NCBI RefSeq assembly: GCF_902804475.1 | Contig: NZ_CADCSU010000023.1 | Coordinates: forward strand, 39,546-103,545 | DNA length: 64,000 nt | DNA from: Flavobacterium bizetiae | Lineage (GTDB): Bacteria; Bacteroidota; Bacteroidia; Flavobacteriales; Flavobacteriaceae | Direction of reading: 5' to 3' | Shown: positions 55,980-63,970 of the stretch, piece after piece | Layout of the letters: each line of letters begins with the position of its first letter | How positions within the stretch are numbered: the stretch's first letter is position 1 | Notes under the pieces: generated by a model | What the model was told of the DNA's origin: nothing | The model's input: the letters and a program-made list of their open reading frames with translations, nothing else | Database searches by the model: none | Translations under genes and position numbers: made by a program

Positions 55980-57422
55980 TTATCTTATCACAGTTATTGA
56001 TCCTTTTTTCTCACCTGCGTCGCCTTTAATGACATAGTAATATACTGGATTTACATTTTTAAAATCGATTGAAGTCTGAGGCCAATCTCCCTGATAATTG
56101 GTAACATCAAGAACCATATCGCCATTAGAACTTATAATCATAACCTTGGTATTGGCATTTTTGTATTCATCGGGGATATTCCAATAAGGGCTTAAACCAC
56201 TTAAACTTATTATGTTTGGAATCACTGATGAAGGACCTGCTTTTCCTTTGGCTTTAAAAGTAAATTCTTTAGAAGAAATACATCCTGAAGATTGCGATAT
56301 ACGTACTTTGTAAATACCAATAGCCGCCACCAGATAACTACTTGAAGTAGCTCCCGAAATAAGATTGTTGTTTAGATACCATTCATAAGTTGGGCTTGTA
56401 GCATCTGTTGTAACCGTAACGTTTAAAGTTTCTCCTTCTTCAAGTTGAAACTCATCAGCAACATCAATACTGGAATTAAAACCGTTACTTTTCAGGTCGA
56501 TTGATCCTGTAGCATTACATCCTCCAAAGTCAACTTCTACCGTATAGATACCGGATTCAGTTGCTTTTACGGTACGGGTATTACCTCCAAATGGAGCGCC
56601 ATCTTTTTTCCAGGTATATTTATTACCACTACTTGCAGTTAAAACGGTTCCATCTGCACTTGCACAAAACGGATTACCTAAACTAGAACTAATAACTACA
56701 GCAGATCCGGATGATGAACTTGCAACGTTTACACGATTAGAACTCGTATTTGGATCGGTACATGCACCATATTCAATAACAGCATAATATTCTCCGGCTG
56801 AATTTACAACTAACGTTTTATCACTTTGTCCTGCAATAAGAGCACCGTCCTTAAACCATCTGTATTTAAGATTTGGGTAAGTAGCAGGAGAAGATCCTAT
56901 TACGCCTGGAGTATCATTATCAACTGAAAGAGTTAAATTACCACCTGAACAAATAGTAGCATTACCAGATTTTCCATTAACGGAAAATGATCCCTCATAT
57001 GACTTATAGTAGGCAGGGAAATCTGTAGCACTTGTGATTGCATTTTTATATCGCACACTTGTAACTCCGGTAGAACTTTTTATTCTTATACCATAAGTTT
57101 CTGAACCTACCAAAGTAACTGGCAGCGAAAATTTTATGGTTTGTTTTGTTGGAGAAACATCTATTGGAGCTCCCTTTATAATAGTAGCAATAGGGTTATT
57201 TGCATTGTCTAAAAGTTCTACTGCAAATGTTGTTCCCGGAGGAAAATCAACATAACTAAATGTAGCGTTAAATTCATTGAAAGCAGGACCAGCACAAAGT
57301 TTCTCTAAACCATCAAATGGCTGAGGAACTATTGTTTGGGCATACATATTCGATTTAGCTAAGAATAAAAAGCCAAATAAAATGAGAATTTTAGTAAAAC
57401 TTAAAGTAATTTTTCGAATCAT
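55980..57422 (-). CDS. sprC: SprC-like gliding motility protein with T9SS sorting end
   Basis: A 480-residue exported protein with a signal peptide (MYAQ at about 30). Several Ig-like domains follow, with regular Cys pairs (YPNLKYRWFKDGALIAGQ, KYTWKKDGAPFGG, TYEWYLNNNLISG). It closes with a domain of the T9SS CTD type ending in GDAGEKKGSITVIR. It lies in the position of sprC in the F. johnsoniae operon, which is the base for the name. It overlaps the 138-aa gene upstream by four bases (ATGA) and is two bases from sprD. Confidence 0.8.
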   Translation of the reverse strand: MIRKITLSFTKILILFGFLFLAKSNMYAQTIVPQPFDGLEKLCAGPAFNEFNATFSYVDFPPGTTFAVELLDNANNPIATIIKGAPIDVSPTKQTIKFSLPVTLVGSETYGIRIKSSTGVTSVRYKNAITSATDFPAYYKSYEGSFSVNGKSGNATICSGGNLTLSVDNDTPGVIGSSPATYPNLKYRWFKDGALIAGQSDKTLVVNSAGEYYAVIEYGACTDPNTSSNRVNVASSSSGSAVVISSSLGNPFCASADGTVLTASSGNKYTWKKDGAPFGGNTRTVKATESGIYTVEVDFGGCNATGSIDLKSNGFNSSIDVADEFQLEEGETLNVTVTTDATSPTYEWYLNNNLISGATSSSYLVAAIGIYKVRISQSSGCISSKEFTFKAKGKAGPSSVIPNIISLSGLSPYWNIPDEYKNANTKVMIISSNGDMVLDVTNYQGDWPQTSIDFKNVNPVYYYVIKGDAGEKKGSITVIR

Positions 57423-57835
57423 ATAGTGCGTTTTCGGGCCAGATCTATATTCTCAAAAAACAAGATGTCTATAAATGTTTCAGAAAAATCATATCGGTAG
57501 TTCTCAATAATATCTTTTGCAAGAAGTGAATAAGAAGCTGCTAATGATGAATTATCTTCACATTTTAAAGTAGTCTGATCGTTCGAATCAACTGCAATAG
57601 GAAGGCTATCCTTGGGGATGGATAGCCCTGCTATAAACTGATTAGAATTCTCTAATTTGCTGATAATTTTAGTATCAGCCGTATCGTTATTTTGGTTATT
57701 TGACGTAGTCATATGGCAAACCGTAGCAATAGAAGTTGTAGGCTTTTCTATTGAACTTTGTGCATATAGACTTAACGTAATAGGTGAAACCAAAAATATT
57801 ATATTTAAAAAATATTTTTTTCTAGATTGAGCCAT
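57419..57835 (-). CDS. Exported protein of unknown function in the spr operon, 138 aa
   Basis: A short protein with a signal peptide (residues 1-26, ending LSLYAQ), a Thr/Ser/Asn-rich middle (HMTTSNNQNNDTADTKI) and a C-terminal helical part with YRYDFSETFIDILFFENIDLA. It has no recognised domain. The ATGA overlap with sprC indicates translational coupling. Its place in the operon argues for a role in SprB display or gliding. Confidence 0.78.
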   Translation of the reverse strand: MAQSRKKYFLNIIFLVSPITLSLYAQSSIEKPTTSIATVCHMTTSNNQNNDTADTKIISKLENSNQFIAGLSIPKDSLPIAVDSNDQTTLKCEDNSSLAASYSLLAKDIIENYRYDFSETFIDILFFENIDLARKRTI

Positions 57836-57937
57836 TATGTTTTGATCTTTATTTGGTCCTGTTTAAGACGAATACATAAATTGTGTCTGGGGACTTTATT
57901 AATAAAATTTACGCTTTGAAATAAAAATCTAAGTCTA

Positions 57938-59230
57938 TTATCTATTGCCGCTTGAAGCTGTAATTTTTCCTAATTGTAATCTAAAATCTGGTTTTTTAGC
58001 GTTAGAAATATCAATGAATGTTTCTTTGTTATCACTTTGAGAGTAAACGTTAAAGAACACACTATTTCCGTACCAGCTCTCTAAATCTTCGTTGTTAGAA
58101 TTGTACTCTGTAAAGATATTTCCGTTACATAGGTTGAAGTACATTTCCTCAAATTTGATTTTTTTAAGGTTGGCGTCATTGATTTCTGTTTTGCTGTCTA
58201 ATAATACTGCCGGATTAAATCCTGAGATCACACTTCTTTTCATTTCAAGAGAAGCATTTTCAGCTACATAAACAGCCTCTTTTACTAAACCTGCCTGAAT
58301 ATCAGCTTTGATATTGTCGCTGTCATTAAGCATTGTAATATTAGTTGCAACTACTAAAGTTTGTTTTTTAGTAAAATCTGTTTCGCTTTTCTTTTCGTAA
58401 GATTTTACTTCCATACAACGAGATCCGTCTTTAGTACTTGAGAAGTAAGAAGATCTAACTGCCAATGAGTTATAGAAACGACATTGTACACCTTGAGAAA
58501 ATTTAAAATCGTCGTTGATTGATTTATAAGAAACAAATTTTGTGGCATTTATATCTCCGCCAAGGATACCAAAAGAATCTCCTCCGGCGTAGCTTACCAT
58601 AATGTTTTCTAGTATAGTTTTGCTACCAACACCAGCTAAAGTTAAACCGTTGAAAGTATCAACACCTTTTACTTTTTTTCCTGCAAATTCGATTCTCACG
58701 AATCTTAAAATTCCAGAATTTGAAGCTGCATTATCTCCTCCGTAAGTAGTAAGAGTTGGATCAAGATCTAAGTTATAAGACCCTACGTTTCCAAATTTAT
58801 TAATTGGAGCATCACCAAGAATTACAACTCCACCCCAGTCTCCAGCTTTTTTCTGGCTGCGGTTTGAAGTAAATACGATTGGATCTGTTTCTAAACCATC
58901 TGCAACAAGTTGAGCACCTTTTGTAACTACCAATGTTCCTTTTGTTTCGAAATCACCAATAATCAAAGTTCCCGGTTCAATCGTTAAAACAGCGTTATTT
59001 GTTACATAAACATTGCCTTGCAAAACATAAATATTCCTCTTCAGCAATTTTGTATTAACAGAAATGTTTCCTGCTAAGATTTGATTTGCTTCTCCATACT
59101 CTACTTTGTGAGGCTTAAATTCGGTCCAGTTGTTCAACCAATTGTTGTAGCCCATAATTCCTTTTTCTTGTTGAGCACTCATACTAGTAACTGTCAAAAG
59201 AACGCAGATCATTTGAGTAATTTTTTTCAT
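57938..59230 (-). CDS. Beta-helix-like surface protein in the spr operon, 430 aa
   Basis: A signal peptide (MKKITQMICVLLTVTSMSAQ) is followed by a right-handed beta-helix-like chain: NIYVLQGNVYVTNNAVLTIEPGTLI, LVVTKGAQLVADG, DPIVFTSNRSQKKAGDWGGVVILG, then SKTILENIMVSYAGGDSFGILGG and others. The GDWGGVVILG motif is common in Bacteroidota surface proteins. I see no T9SS sorting domain at the end. It is the second gene of the operon; function unknown. Confidence 0.82.
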   Translation of the reverse strand: MKKITQMICVLLTVTSMSAQQEKGIMGYNNWLNNWTEFKPHKVEYGEANQILAGNISVNTKLLKRNIYVLQGNVYVTNNAVLTIEPGTLIIGDFETKGTLVVTKGAQLVADGLETDPIVFTSNRSQKKAGDWGGVVILGDAPINKFGNVGSYNLDLDPTLTTYGGDNAASNSGILRFVRIEFAGKKVKGVDTFNGLTLAGVGSKTILENIMVSYAGGDSFGILGGDINATKFVSYKSINDDFKFSQGVQCRFYNSLAVRSSYFSSTKDGSRCMEVKSYEKKSETDFTKKQTLVVATNITMLNDSDNIKADIQAGLVKEAVYVAENASLEMKRSVISGFNPAVLLDSKTEINDANLKKIKFEEMYFNLCNGNIFTEYNSNNEDLESWYGNSVFFNVYSQSDNKETFIDISNAKKPDFRLQLGKITASSGNR

Positions 59231-59283
59231 GATAAGGGGGTATTACGGTTAATAATAAATTTGGGTATGCGTATGCTTAAATG

Positions 59284-59325
59284 ATAAAAACTCATCCCGA
59301 GTTTTCTGATAGTAGTCAGAACCCA
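59284..59325 (-). promoter_or_regulatory. Two adjacent hairpins within the spr operon
   Basis: On the - strand TTCTGACTACTATCAGAA (6-bp stem) is followed directly by AAAACTCGGGATGAGTTTTT (7-bp stem, 5-base loop, T-run). The second one looks like a weak terminator between gene 1 and gene 2 of the operon. It could lower or process transcription of the downstream genes. Confidence 0.55.
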
Positions 59326-59427
59326 CGAGAACGAGTTGTTATTTTTATTTCTTTTTTTCATGGCGTAAAAAATTTAACTCATCTACGCAAACACTTCAAA
59401 AAAGGTTTTAAAAAATATTTTATAATA

Positions 59428-59880
59428 TTACATTTCGTTCAATTCGTTGAACTCATGTAAAGATTTCAATGTGCTTTCGTAAAATAAAATTGCTGCAATA
59501 AGGTTTCCTTTGTCAGAATACGGCATCATTTTTCTTTGAAATTCTACTGTAGTATCTAAGAAAGTAGTTGTACCAACAGCCTGAGCATCTAAAACTTTTT
59601 TGTGCTCGTTATCGTCCGGAATACCTAAGTCTGCCATCGTAACACCTGGTTTTGTAACCAAAGCAATGTAAGGGAGAGTTTTTACTAAAACTTTAATACG
59701 CTCAATGTACAGTTCCAAAAGTTCTCCTTTTTGCATACCGCTCAATTCTTTTTGATCATGGTATTTGCGAATAAGAGCTGTTGTACTAATGATACTTCTT
59801 GGAGCATTTTTAGCCTGTGCTGAAATAGCACCAGTTGTCATTAAAAAAAGTGTACTAAATAAAATAATTTTCCCTTTCAT
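59428..59880 (-). CDS. Exported protein, first gene of the spr operon, 150 aa
   Basis: A signal peptide (ISAQ at about 21) then a helical body: ALIRKYHDQKELSGMQKGELLELYIERIKVLVKTLPYIAL, PGVTMADLGIPDDNEHKK and a helix at the end. The C-terminus is ESTLKSLHEFNELNEM. I do not know its family, but a small gene in this position is known in the F. johnsoniae operon. Its start is 33 bases from the operon promoter. Confidence 0.78.
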   Translation of the reverse strand: MKGKIILFSTLFLMTTGAISAQAKNAPRSIISTTALIRKYHDQKELSGMQKGELLELYIERIKVLVKTLPYIALVTKPGVTMADLGIPDDNEHKKVLDAQAVGTTTFLDTTVEFQRKMMPYSDKGNLIAAILFYESTLKSLHEFNELNEM

Positions 59881-59912
59881 AGATTCTTATTATAATGGGT
59901 TGTTGATGCAAA

Positions 59913-59942
59913 CAAAAATATGTAAATTAACTTAAATTGCAA
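59913..59942 (-). promoter_or_regulatory. Promoter of the spr operon
   Basis: On the - strand TTG (59940-59942), a 19-base spacer and TATTTTTG (59913-59920) form a full match to the flavobacterial promoter. The start codon of the first gene is 33 bases downstream. This single promoter can drive a 26-kb unit. Confidence 0.7.
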
Positions 59943-60282
59943 CTTTATTGATTTCTTTTTTCAAAAAAAAACCTTAAAAAAACCTTAAAAATCAGTCTTA
60001 TGTCGGGAAAATGTGCGTTTTAACGGGCTTTTTGTTAAATTTGTTAAAATCAAAACCGTAAGATATTACACATAAAAAAAACAAAATCATTTAAAATTAT
60101 AACCAAAAAAACCTTACGTTTATCATTTTTTCGAAAAAACTATTAACAAAAAACTGCTGATATCTACTCGATTTATCCTCGTTATTAACAAAAGTTGGTT
60201 AACAAACTTCAAAAAATTCGAGAAAAAAGCTTTATAACAAAATAAATAAAATACCAGATAGAAACTTTTGAACGAAAATTTT

Positions 60283-60309
60283 TGACTACATCATTTTCTT
60301 CTATCTTTG
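60283..60309 (+). promoter_or_regulatory. Promoter of the delta' subunit gene, at the start codon
   Basis: TTG at 60283-60285 and TATCTTTG at 60302-60309 with a 16-base spacer. The ATG at 60314 is only four bases after the -7 element, so the transcript would have almost no leader. Confidence 0.6.
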
Positions 60310-60313
60310 CTTC

Positions 60314-61462
60314 ATGCAATTTTCTCAAATTTTAGGTCAAGATTACATTAAAAGTCACTTGATAAAAAGTGCAGCTTCCGGACGAATTCCGCACGCACAA
60401 TTATTCATTGGGCCAGAAGGAAGTGGCACACTATCAACGGCCATCGCTTATGCGCAATATATTTTGTGCAGCAATACAGGAAACGAAAATTCTAACGGAA
60501 ATGATTCCTGCAATTTGAAGTTTCAAAACATTTCGCATCCAGATCTGCATTTTATTTATCCAACGGTTACTACCGAGGATGTTAAAACAAAACCAAAAAG
60601 CTTAGATTTTATTCAGGACTGGCGCACTTTTATTCAGGAAATGCCTTATGGCGGATTATTTGACTGGTATAAAATTCTGGGCGTTCAGAACAAACAGGGA
60701 GAAATTCGTGTCGAAGATGCAACAGAAGTTTTAAAATCACTTTCGTTAAAATCTTACGAAGGCGGTTATAAAATCATGATCATCTGGATGGCCGATAAAA
60801 TGAATATCGCAGCCTCAAATAAGCTTTTAAAATTATTAGAAGAGCCATCAGATAAAACCATTTTTATTCTGATTTCTGAAAATGAAGAAGATATTATTCA
60901 AACCATACGTTCTCGTTGTCAGGTAATTCACTTTAACGGACTTCCGGAAAAAGTAATTGCTGAAGCTTTGGTTGCTCAAGAAAATATAGATTCTAATTTA
61001 GCTAAAAAAATTGCACATCAGGCTCAGGGAAATTTTAGCAAAGCCTTACATCTTTTAAAAGAAGATGACTCAGAATATCCTTTTGAGCAATGGTTTGTCA
61101 ACTGGGTTCGTGCCGCATTTAGGGCCAAAGGAAATGCTGCCGCTATTCAGGATTTAATTTCCTGGAGCGAGGAAATTGCAGCTCTTGGACGTGAAAGCCA
61201 GAAAAAATTTATTCAGTTTTGTATTGAAATGTTTCGTCAGGCACTTTTGCTTAATTATGAAGCTCCAACTTTGGTTTACATTGAACCTAAAGTCGAAAAA
61301 TTCAAACTCGAAAATTTTGCACCATTTGTAAACGGAAACAACATTCACGAAATTTTCAAAGAACTTTCAGATGCGATGTATCACATTGAAAGAAACGGAA
61401 ATGCAAAAATAATTCTGACCGATTTATCTATAAAACTGACTCGTTTAATTCATAAAAAATAG
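60314..61462 (+). CDS. holB: DNA polymerase III subunit delta' (clamp loader)
   Basis: A 382-residue AAA+ clamp-loader subunit. The opening FSQILGQDYIKSHL and IPHAQLFIGPEGSGTLSTA hold an altered Walker A loop without the usual GKT (residues 33-39 GPEGSGT), as in delta' which does not need ATP. The zinc Cys cluster of E. coli delta' is mostly absent. DKMNIAASNKLLKLLEEPSDKTIFIL and IRSRCQVIHF are the sensor and SRC motifs. It reads with doxX and the thioesterase in one direction. Confidence 0.93.
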   Translation: MQFSQILGQDYIKSHLIKSAASGRIPHAQLFIGPEGSGTLSTAIAYAQYILCSNTGNENSNGNDSCNLKFQNISHPDLHFIYPTVTTEDVKTKPKSLDFIQDWRTFIQEMPYGGLFDWYKILGVQNKQGEIRVEDATEVLKSLSLKSYEGGYKIMIIWMADKMNIAASNKLLKLLEEPSDKTIFILISENEEDIIQTIRSRCQVIHFNGLPEKVIAEALVAQENIDSNLAKKIAHQAQGNFSKALHLLKEDDSEYPFEQWFVNWVRAAFRAKGNAAAIQDLISWSEEIAALGRESQKKFIQFCIEMFRQALLLNYEAPTLVYIEPKVEKFKLENFAPFVNGNNIHEIFKELSDAMYHIERNGNAKIILTDLSIKLTRLIHKK

Positions 61463-61468
61463 TTTCAA

Positions 61469-61855
61469 ATGAATAACAATGTTGCCTCCATTTTACTATT
61501 AGCATTTTTAGCCTTAACCTTCTTACAATCAGGATATGAAAAAATATTTTATTGGAAAGATAATGTCGAATGGCTTAAAGGGCATTTTGCCAAAACACCA
61601 CTAAAAAACCAGGTACCTCTCGCCTTACTTCACCTTTTAATTCTTGAATTAATTTCTGGAATTTTATGTGTCGTTGGAGCTATACAATTACTTACAAATA
61701 GTGGTCGTGAATTTGGTTTCTACGGAGCTATTTTCTCTTGTATTTGTTTGCTAATGATGCTTTTTGGGCAAAGATTAGCCAAAGATTACGACGGCGCGAG
61801 AACCATCGTGATTTATTTTATTCCGGCCGTTATGGCTGTTTATTGGTTGAATTAA
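61469..61855 (+). CDS. DoxX family membrane protein
   Basis: A 128-residue inner-membrane protein with four helices (about residues 3-22, 45-70, 78-100 and 108-126) and the family motif FLQSGYEKIFYW near the start. It is six bases after holB, so it is co-transcribed. The function of DoxX-like proteins is uncertain; a redox role has been proposed for relatives. Confidence 0.85.
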   Translation: MNNNVASILLLAFLALTFLQSGYEKIFYWKDNVEWLKGHFAKTPLKNQVPLALLHLLILELISGILCVVGAIQLLTNSGREFGFYGAIFSCICLLMMLFGQRLAKDYDGARTIVIYFIPAVMAVYWLN

Positions 61856-61861
61856 AAATAG

Positions 61862-61913
61862 GCCACAGATTAAAAAGATTATAAAAATCATTTAAATTCT
61901 TTTAATCTGTGGC
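61862..61913. repeat. Inverted repeat, possible terminator after the DoxX gene
   Basis: GCCACAGATTAAAA and TTTTAATCTGTGGC are perfect reverse complements with a loop of 24 bases. The CACAGATTAAA word is related to the ACACAGATT motifs near 21995. An A-run and not a T-run follows, so the role as a + strand terminator is doubtful. Confidence 0.7.
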
Positions 61914-61962
61914 AAAAAAGTTCGCAGAACGGACATGAAAAATAAAATTTTACATTAAAAAA

Positions 61963-62472
61963 ATGAACTCAAAACACCCTTCAGAATCCTTAACCATTTT
62001 AACCGATTTAGTTTTACCGAGCGAAACAAATCCTTTAAACAACCTTTTTGGAGGTGAATTATTGGCCCGTATGGATCGTGCAGCAAGTATTGCAGCCCGC
62101 AGACATTCTCGCCGAATTGTAGTAACAGCATCTGTAAATCACGTTGCTTTCAACAGAGCCATTTCGTTAGGAAGTGTGGTAACTGTTGAAGCAAAAGTGT
62201 CAAGATCTTTTAAAAGTTCTATGGAAGTTTTTATCGATGTTTGGGTAGAAGATCGTGAATCAGGAAGCAGAACAAAAGCAAACGAAGCTATTTATACTTT
62301 TGTGGCCGTTGATGATACCGGAAGACCAGTTGAAGTTCCGCCAATTGTGCCTGAAACCGAACTTGAAATACAGCGTTTTGACGCCGCTTTACGTCGTAAA
62401 CAATTGAGTTTATTGCTAGCAGGAAAAATAAAACCTTCTGACGCTACAGAATTAAAGGCTTTATTTTTGTAG
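61963..62472 (+). CDS. Acyl-CoA thioesterase (hotdog fold, YciA-like)
   Basis: Hydrolyses acyl-CoA to free acid and CoA in the cytoplasm. The 169-residue product has NPLNNLFGGELLARMDRAASIAA, with the catalytic-loop Asp, VTASVNHVAFNRAISLGSVVTVEAKV and the SRTKANEAIYTFVAVD strand, in the family order. The end LSLLLAGKIKPSDATELKALFL is common in Bacteroidota homologues. It is upstream of recA with a gap of 173 bases. Confidence 0.93.
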   Translation: MNSKHPSESLTILTDLVLPSETNPLNNLFGGELLARMDRAASIAARRHSRRIVVTASVNHVAFNRAISLGSVVTVEAKVSRSFKSSMEVFIDVWVEDRESGSRTKANEAIYTFVAVDDTGRPVEVPPIVPETELEIQRFDAALRRKQLSLLLAGKIKPSDATELKALFL

Positions 62473-62645
62473 TATAAATTTGGTACAATTTGGAACAATT
62501 TTGGGAAATCAATCTTCAAAAAAAGAACTAATTTTACAAAATGTAAGTCCATACAAATCTGAATCAGGAAATTATTTCTTTCTGATTTGTTTATGAAAGA
62601 GAAAAAAAGATAAAAATTTAGATGAAAGAAAAAGAAAAAAAAGAG

Positions 62646-63653
62646 ATGAGTTCAGAGAAAGATGCCAAATTAAAAGCGCTACAACTTACGCTTGACAAAC
62701 TAGATAAAACTTACGGAAAAGGAACCGTAATGAAAATGGGCGATAAAGCCATTGTAGAAGTAGAAACTATTTCTTCAGGTTCACTTGGAGTTGATTTAGC
62801 TCTTGGAGTTAATGGTTACCCTAGAGGAAGAATTATAGAGATTTACGGTCCGGAATCTTCTGGAAAAACAACTTTAACGTTACACGCAATTGCAGAAGCT
62901 CAAAAAGCGGGCGGAATTGCTGCTTTTATAGATGCTGAACATGCTTTTGATAGAAATTATGCTGAGAAATTAGGCGTAGATATCGAAAACCTGATCATTT
63001 CACAACCAGACAATGGTGAACAAGCTTTAGAAATTGCTGAGAACTTAATTCGTTCAGGAGCAATTGATATTGTGGTAATTGACTCTGTTGCTGCCCTGAC
63101 TCCAAAAAGTGAAATTGAAGGTGAAATGGGAGATTCTAAAATGGGTCTTCATGCACGTTTGATGTCTCAGGCTTTGAGAAAATTAACAGGAACAATTAGT
63201 AAAACAAACTGTACTGTTTTCTTCATCAACCAGTTGAGAGAGAAAATTGGTGTTATGTTTGGTAATCCTGAAACTACAACGGGAGGTAACGCATTAAAGT
63301 TTTACGCTTCGGTACGTTTAGATATTCGTCGTTCATCTCAAATTAAAGATGGTGAAAATGTTATCGGAAACAGAACTAAGGTAAAAATCGTAAAAAATAA
63401 AGTGGCTCCACCTTTTAAAACTGCCGAATTCGACATTATGTACGGAGAAGGAGTTTCTAAAACAGGTGAAATTCTTGACTTAGCGGTTGAATTTGAGATC
63501 GTTAAAAAAGCAGGATCATGGTTTAGTTACGGAGATACAAAATTAGGACAAGGTCGTGATGCTGTAAAATCTTTAATCAAAGATAATCCAGAATTAGCTG
63601 ACGAATTAGAAGTAAAAATTAAAGAACATATCAAAGAATTGGCTAACGCTTAA
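62646..63653 (+). CDS. recA: Recombinase RecA
   Basis: DNA-dependent ATPase for strand exchange and SOS induction. The 335-residue product has Walker A GPESSGKT at 68-75, [10 protein letters not shown], Walker [11 protein letters not shown], the L1 region [25 protein letters not shown] stretch and L2 [18 protein letters not shown] chose ATG at 62646 ([12 protein letters not shown]), where homology starts; ATG at 62622 would add eight charged residues. A strong terminator follows. Confidence 0.98.
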   Translation: MSSEKDAKLKALQLTLDKLDKTYGKGTVMKMGDKAIVEVETISSGSLGVDLALGVNGYPRGRIIEIYGPESSGKTTLTLHAIAEAQKAGGIAAFIDAEHAFDRNYAEKLGVDIENLIISQPDNGEQALEIAENLIRSGAIDIVVIDSVAALTPKSEIEGEMGDSKMGLHARLMSQALRKLTGTISKTNCTVFFINQLREKIGVMFGNPETTTGGNALKFYASVRLDIRRSSQIKDGENVIGNRTKVKIVKNKVAPPFKTAEFDIMYGEGVSKTGEILDLAVEFEIVKKAGSWFSYGDTKLGQGRDAVKSLIKDNPELADELEVKIKEHIKELANA

Positions 63654-63689
63654 TATTCTTAAAGATTTAATATATAATACTTTATACCG

Positions 63690-63725
63690 ACCCGACACGT
63701 TTTTTAAACCTGTCGGGTTTTTTAT
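63690..63725 (+). terminator. Rho-independent terminator of recA
   Basis: The stem ACCCGACA / TGTCGGGT has a 12-13 base loop and a T-run, 37 bases after the recA stop. Confidence 0.92.
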
Positions 63726-63746
63726 TAAAAAAAATATCAAAAAACG

Positions 63747-63970
63747 ACGCAACCATTTTACGATATGTCCATCTAATAAACAGACATAAGCTTTGATTGC
63801 TATTATGCCATAATAACATTCGAACTTTTTTCAGAATAAATTTGGTTGTTTGTTCTACAAAAATCCGTTAGTTTTCAAATACTAGCGGGTTTTTTATTAA
63901 ATAATTTTAAAGTTTTCTGTTTCTCACGCAACCTTTTTTACTTTCTGTTCTCTATTAAAGTATGACATTA
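63747..63970 (+). promoter_or_regulatory. Two related ACGCAACC elements after recA
   Basis: Element A is at 63747-63790 and element B at 63926-63972. Both start with ACGCAACC, have a T-rich stretch ending in TTTAC, then TGTCC or TGTTC 11-12 bases after GCAACC, and end in (A)GACAT-like CAGACATAA and ATGACATTA. The AACC box and the GTC or GTT box are spaced like the -35 and -10 of ECF sigma promoters. No gene follows A before B; the gene after B would lie beyond the window. Confidence 0.45.
63863..63897 (+). terminator. Possible terminator between the two ACGCAACC elements
   Basis: AATCCGTTAGT / ACTAGCGGGTT (one G-T pair) with a short loop and TTTTTTATT. With element A upstream it would define a transcript of about 110 bases that codes for no obvious protein. 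Confidence 0.6.

Larger units (their letters stand above)
59881..60313. promoter_or_regulatory. Divergent spacer with octamer and dodecamer repeats
   Basis: This 433-base gap holds no gene. TTTGTTAA occurs at 60031-60038 and 60040-60047; its reverse complement TTAACAAA at 60143-60150, 60185-60192 and 60199-60206. AAAAAAACCTTA occurs three times (ends 59976, 59987, 60116). The spr promoter is at the left end and the holB promoter at the right end. Confidence 0.65.

Noticed and set aside
60165..60190. TTATCCTCG near 60173 as a DnaA box and the spacer as a replication origin
   Set aside because: Only one poor match to TTATCCACA and no dnaA or dnaN nearby; the octamer array is better explained as operon control.
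62622..62645. Longer recA starting at 62622
   Set aside because: The eight extra residues (MKEKEKKE) are not part of flavobacterial RecA starts that I recall; the shorter ATG fits, although the longer one cannot be excluded.
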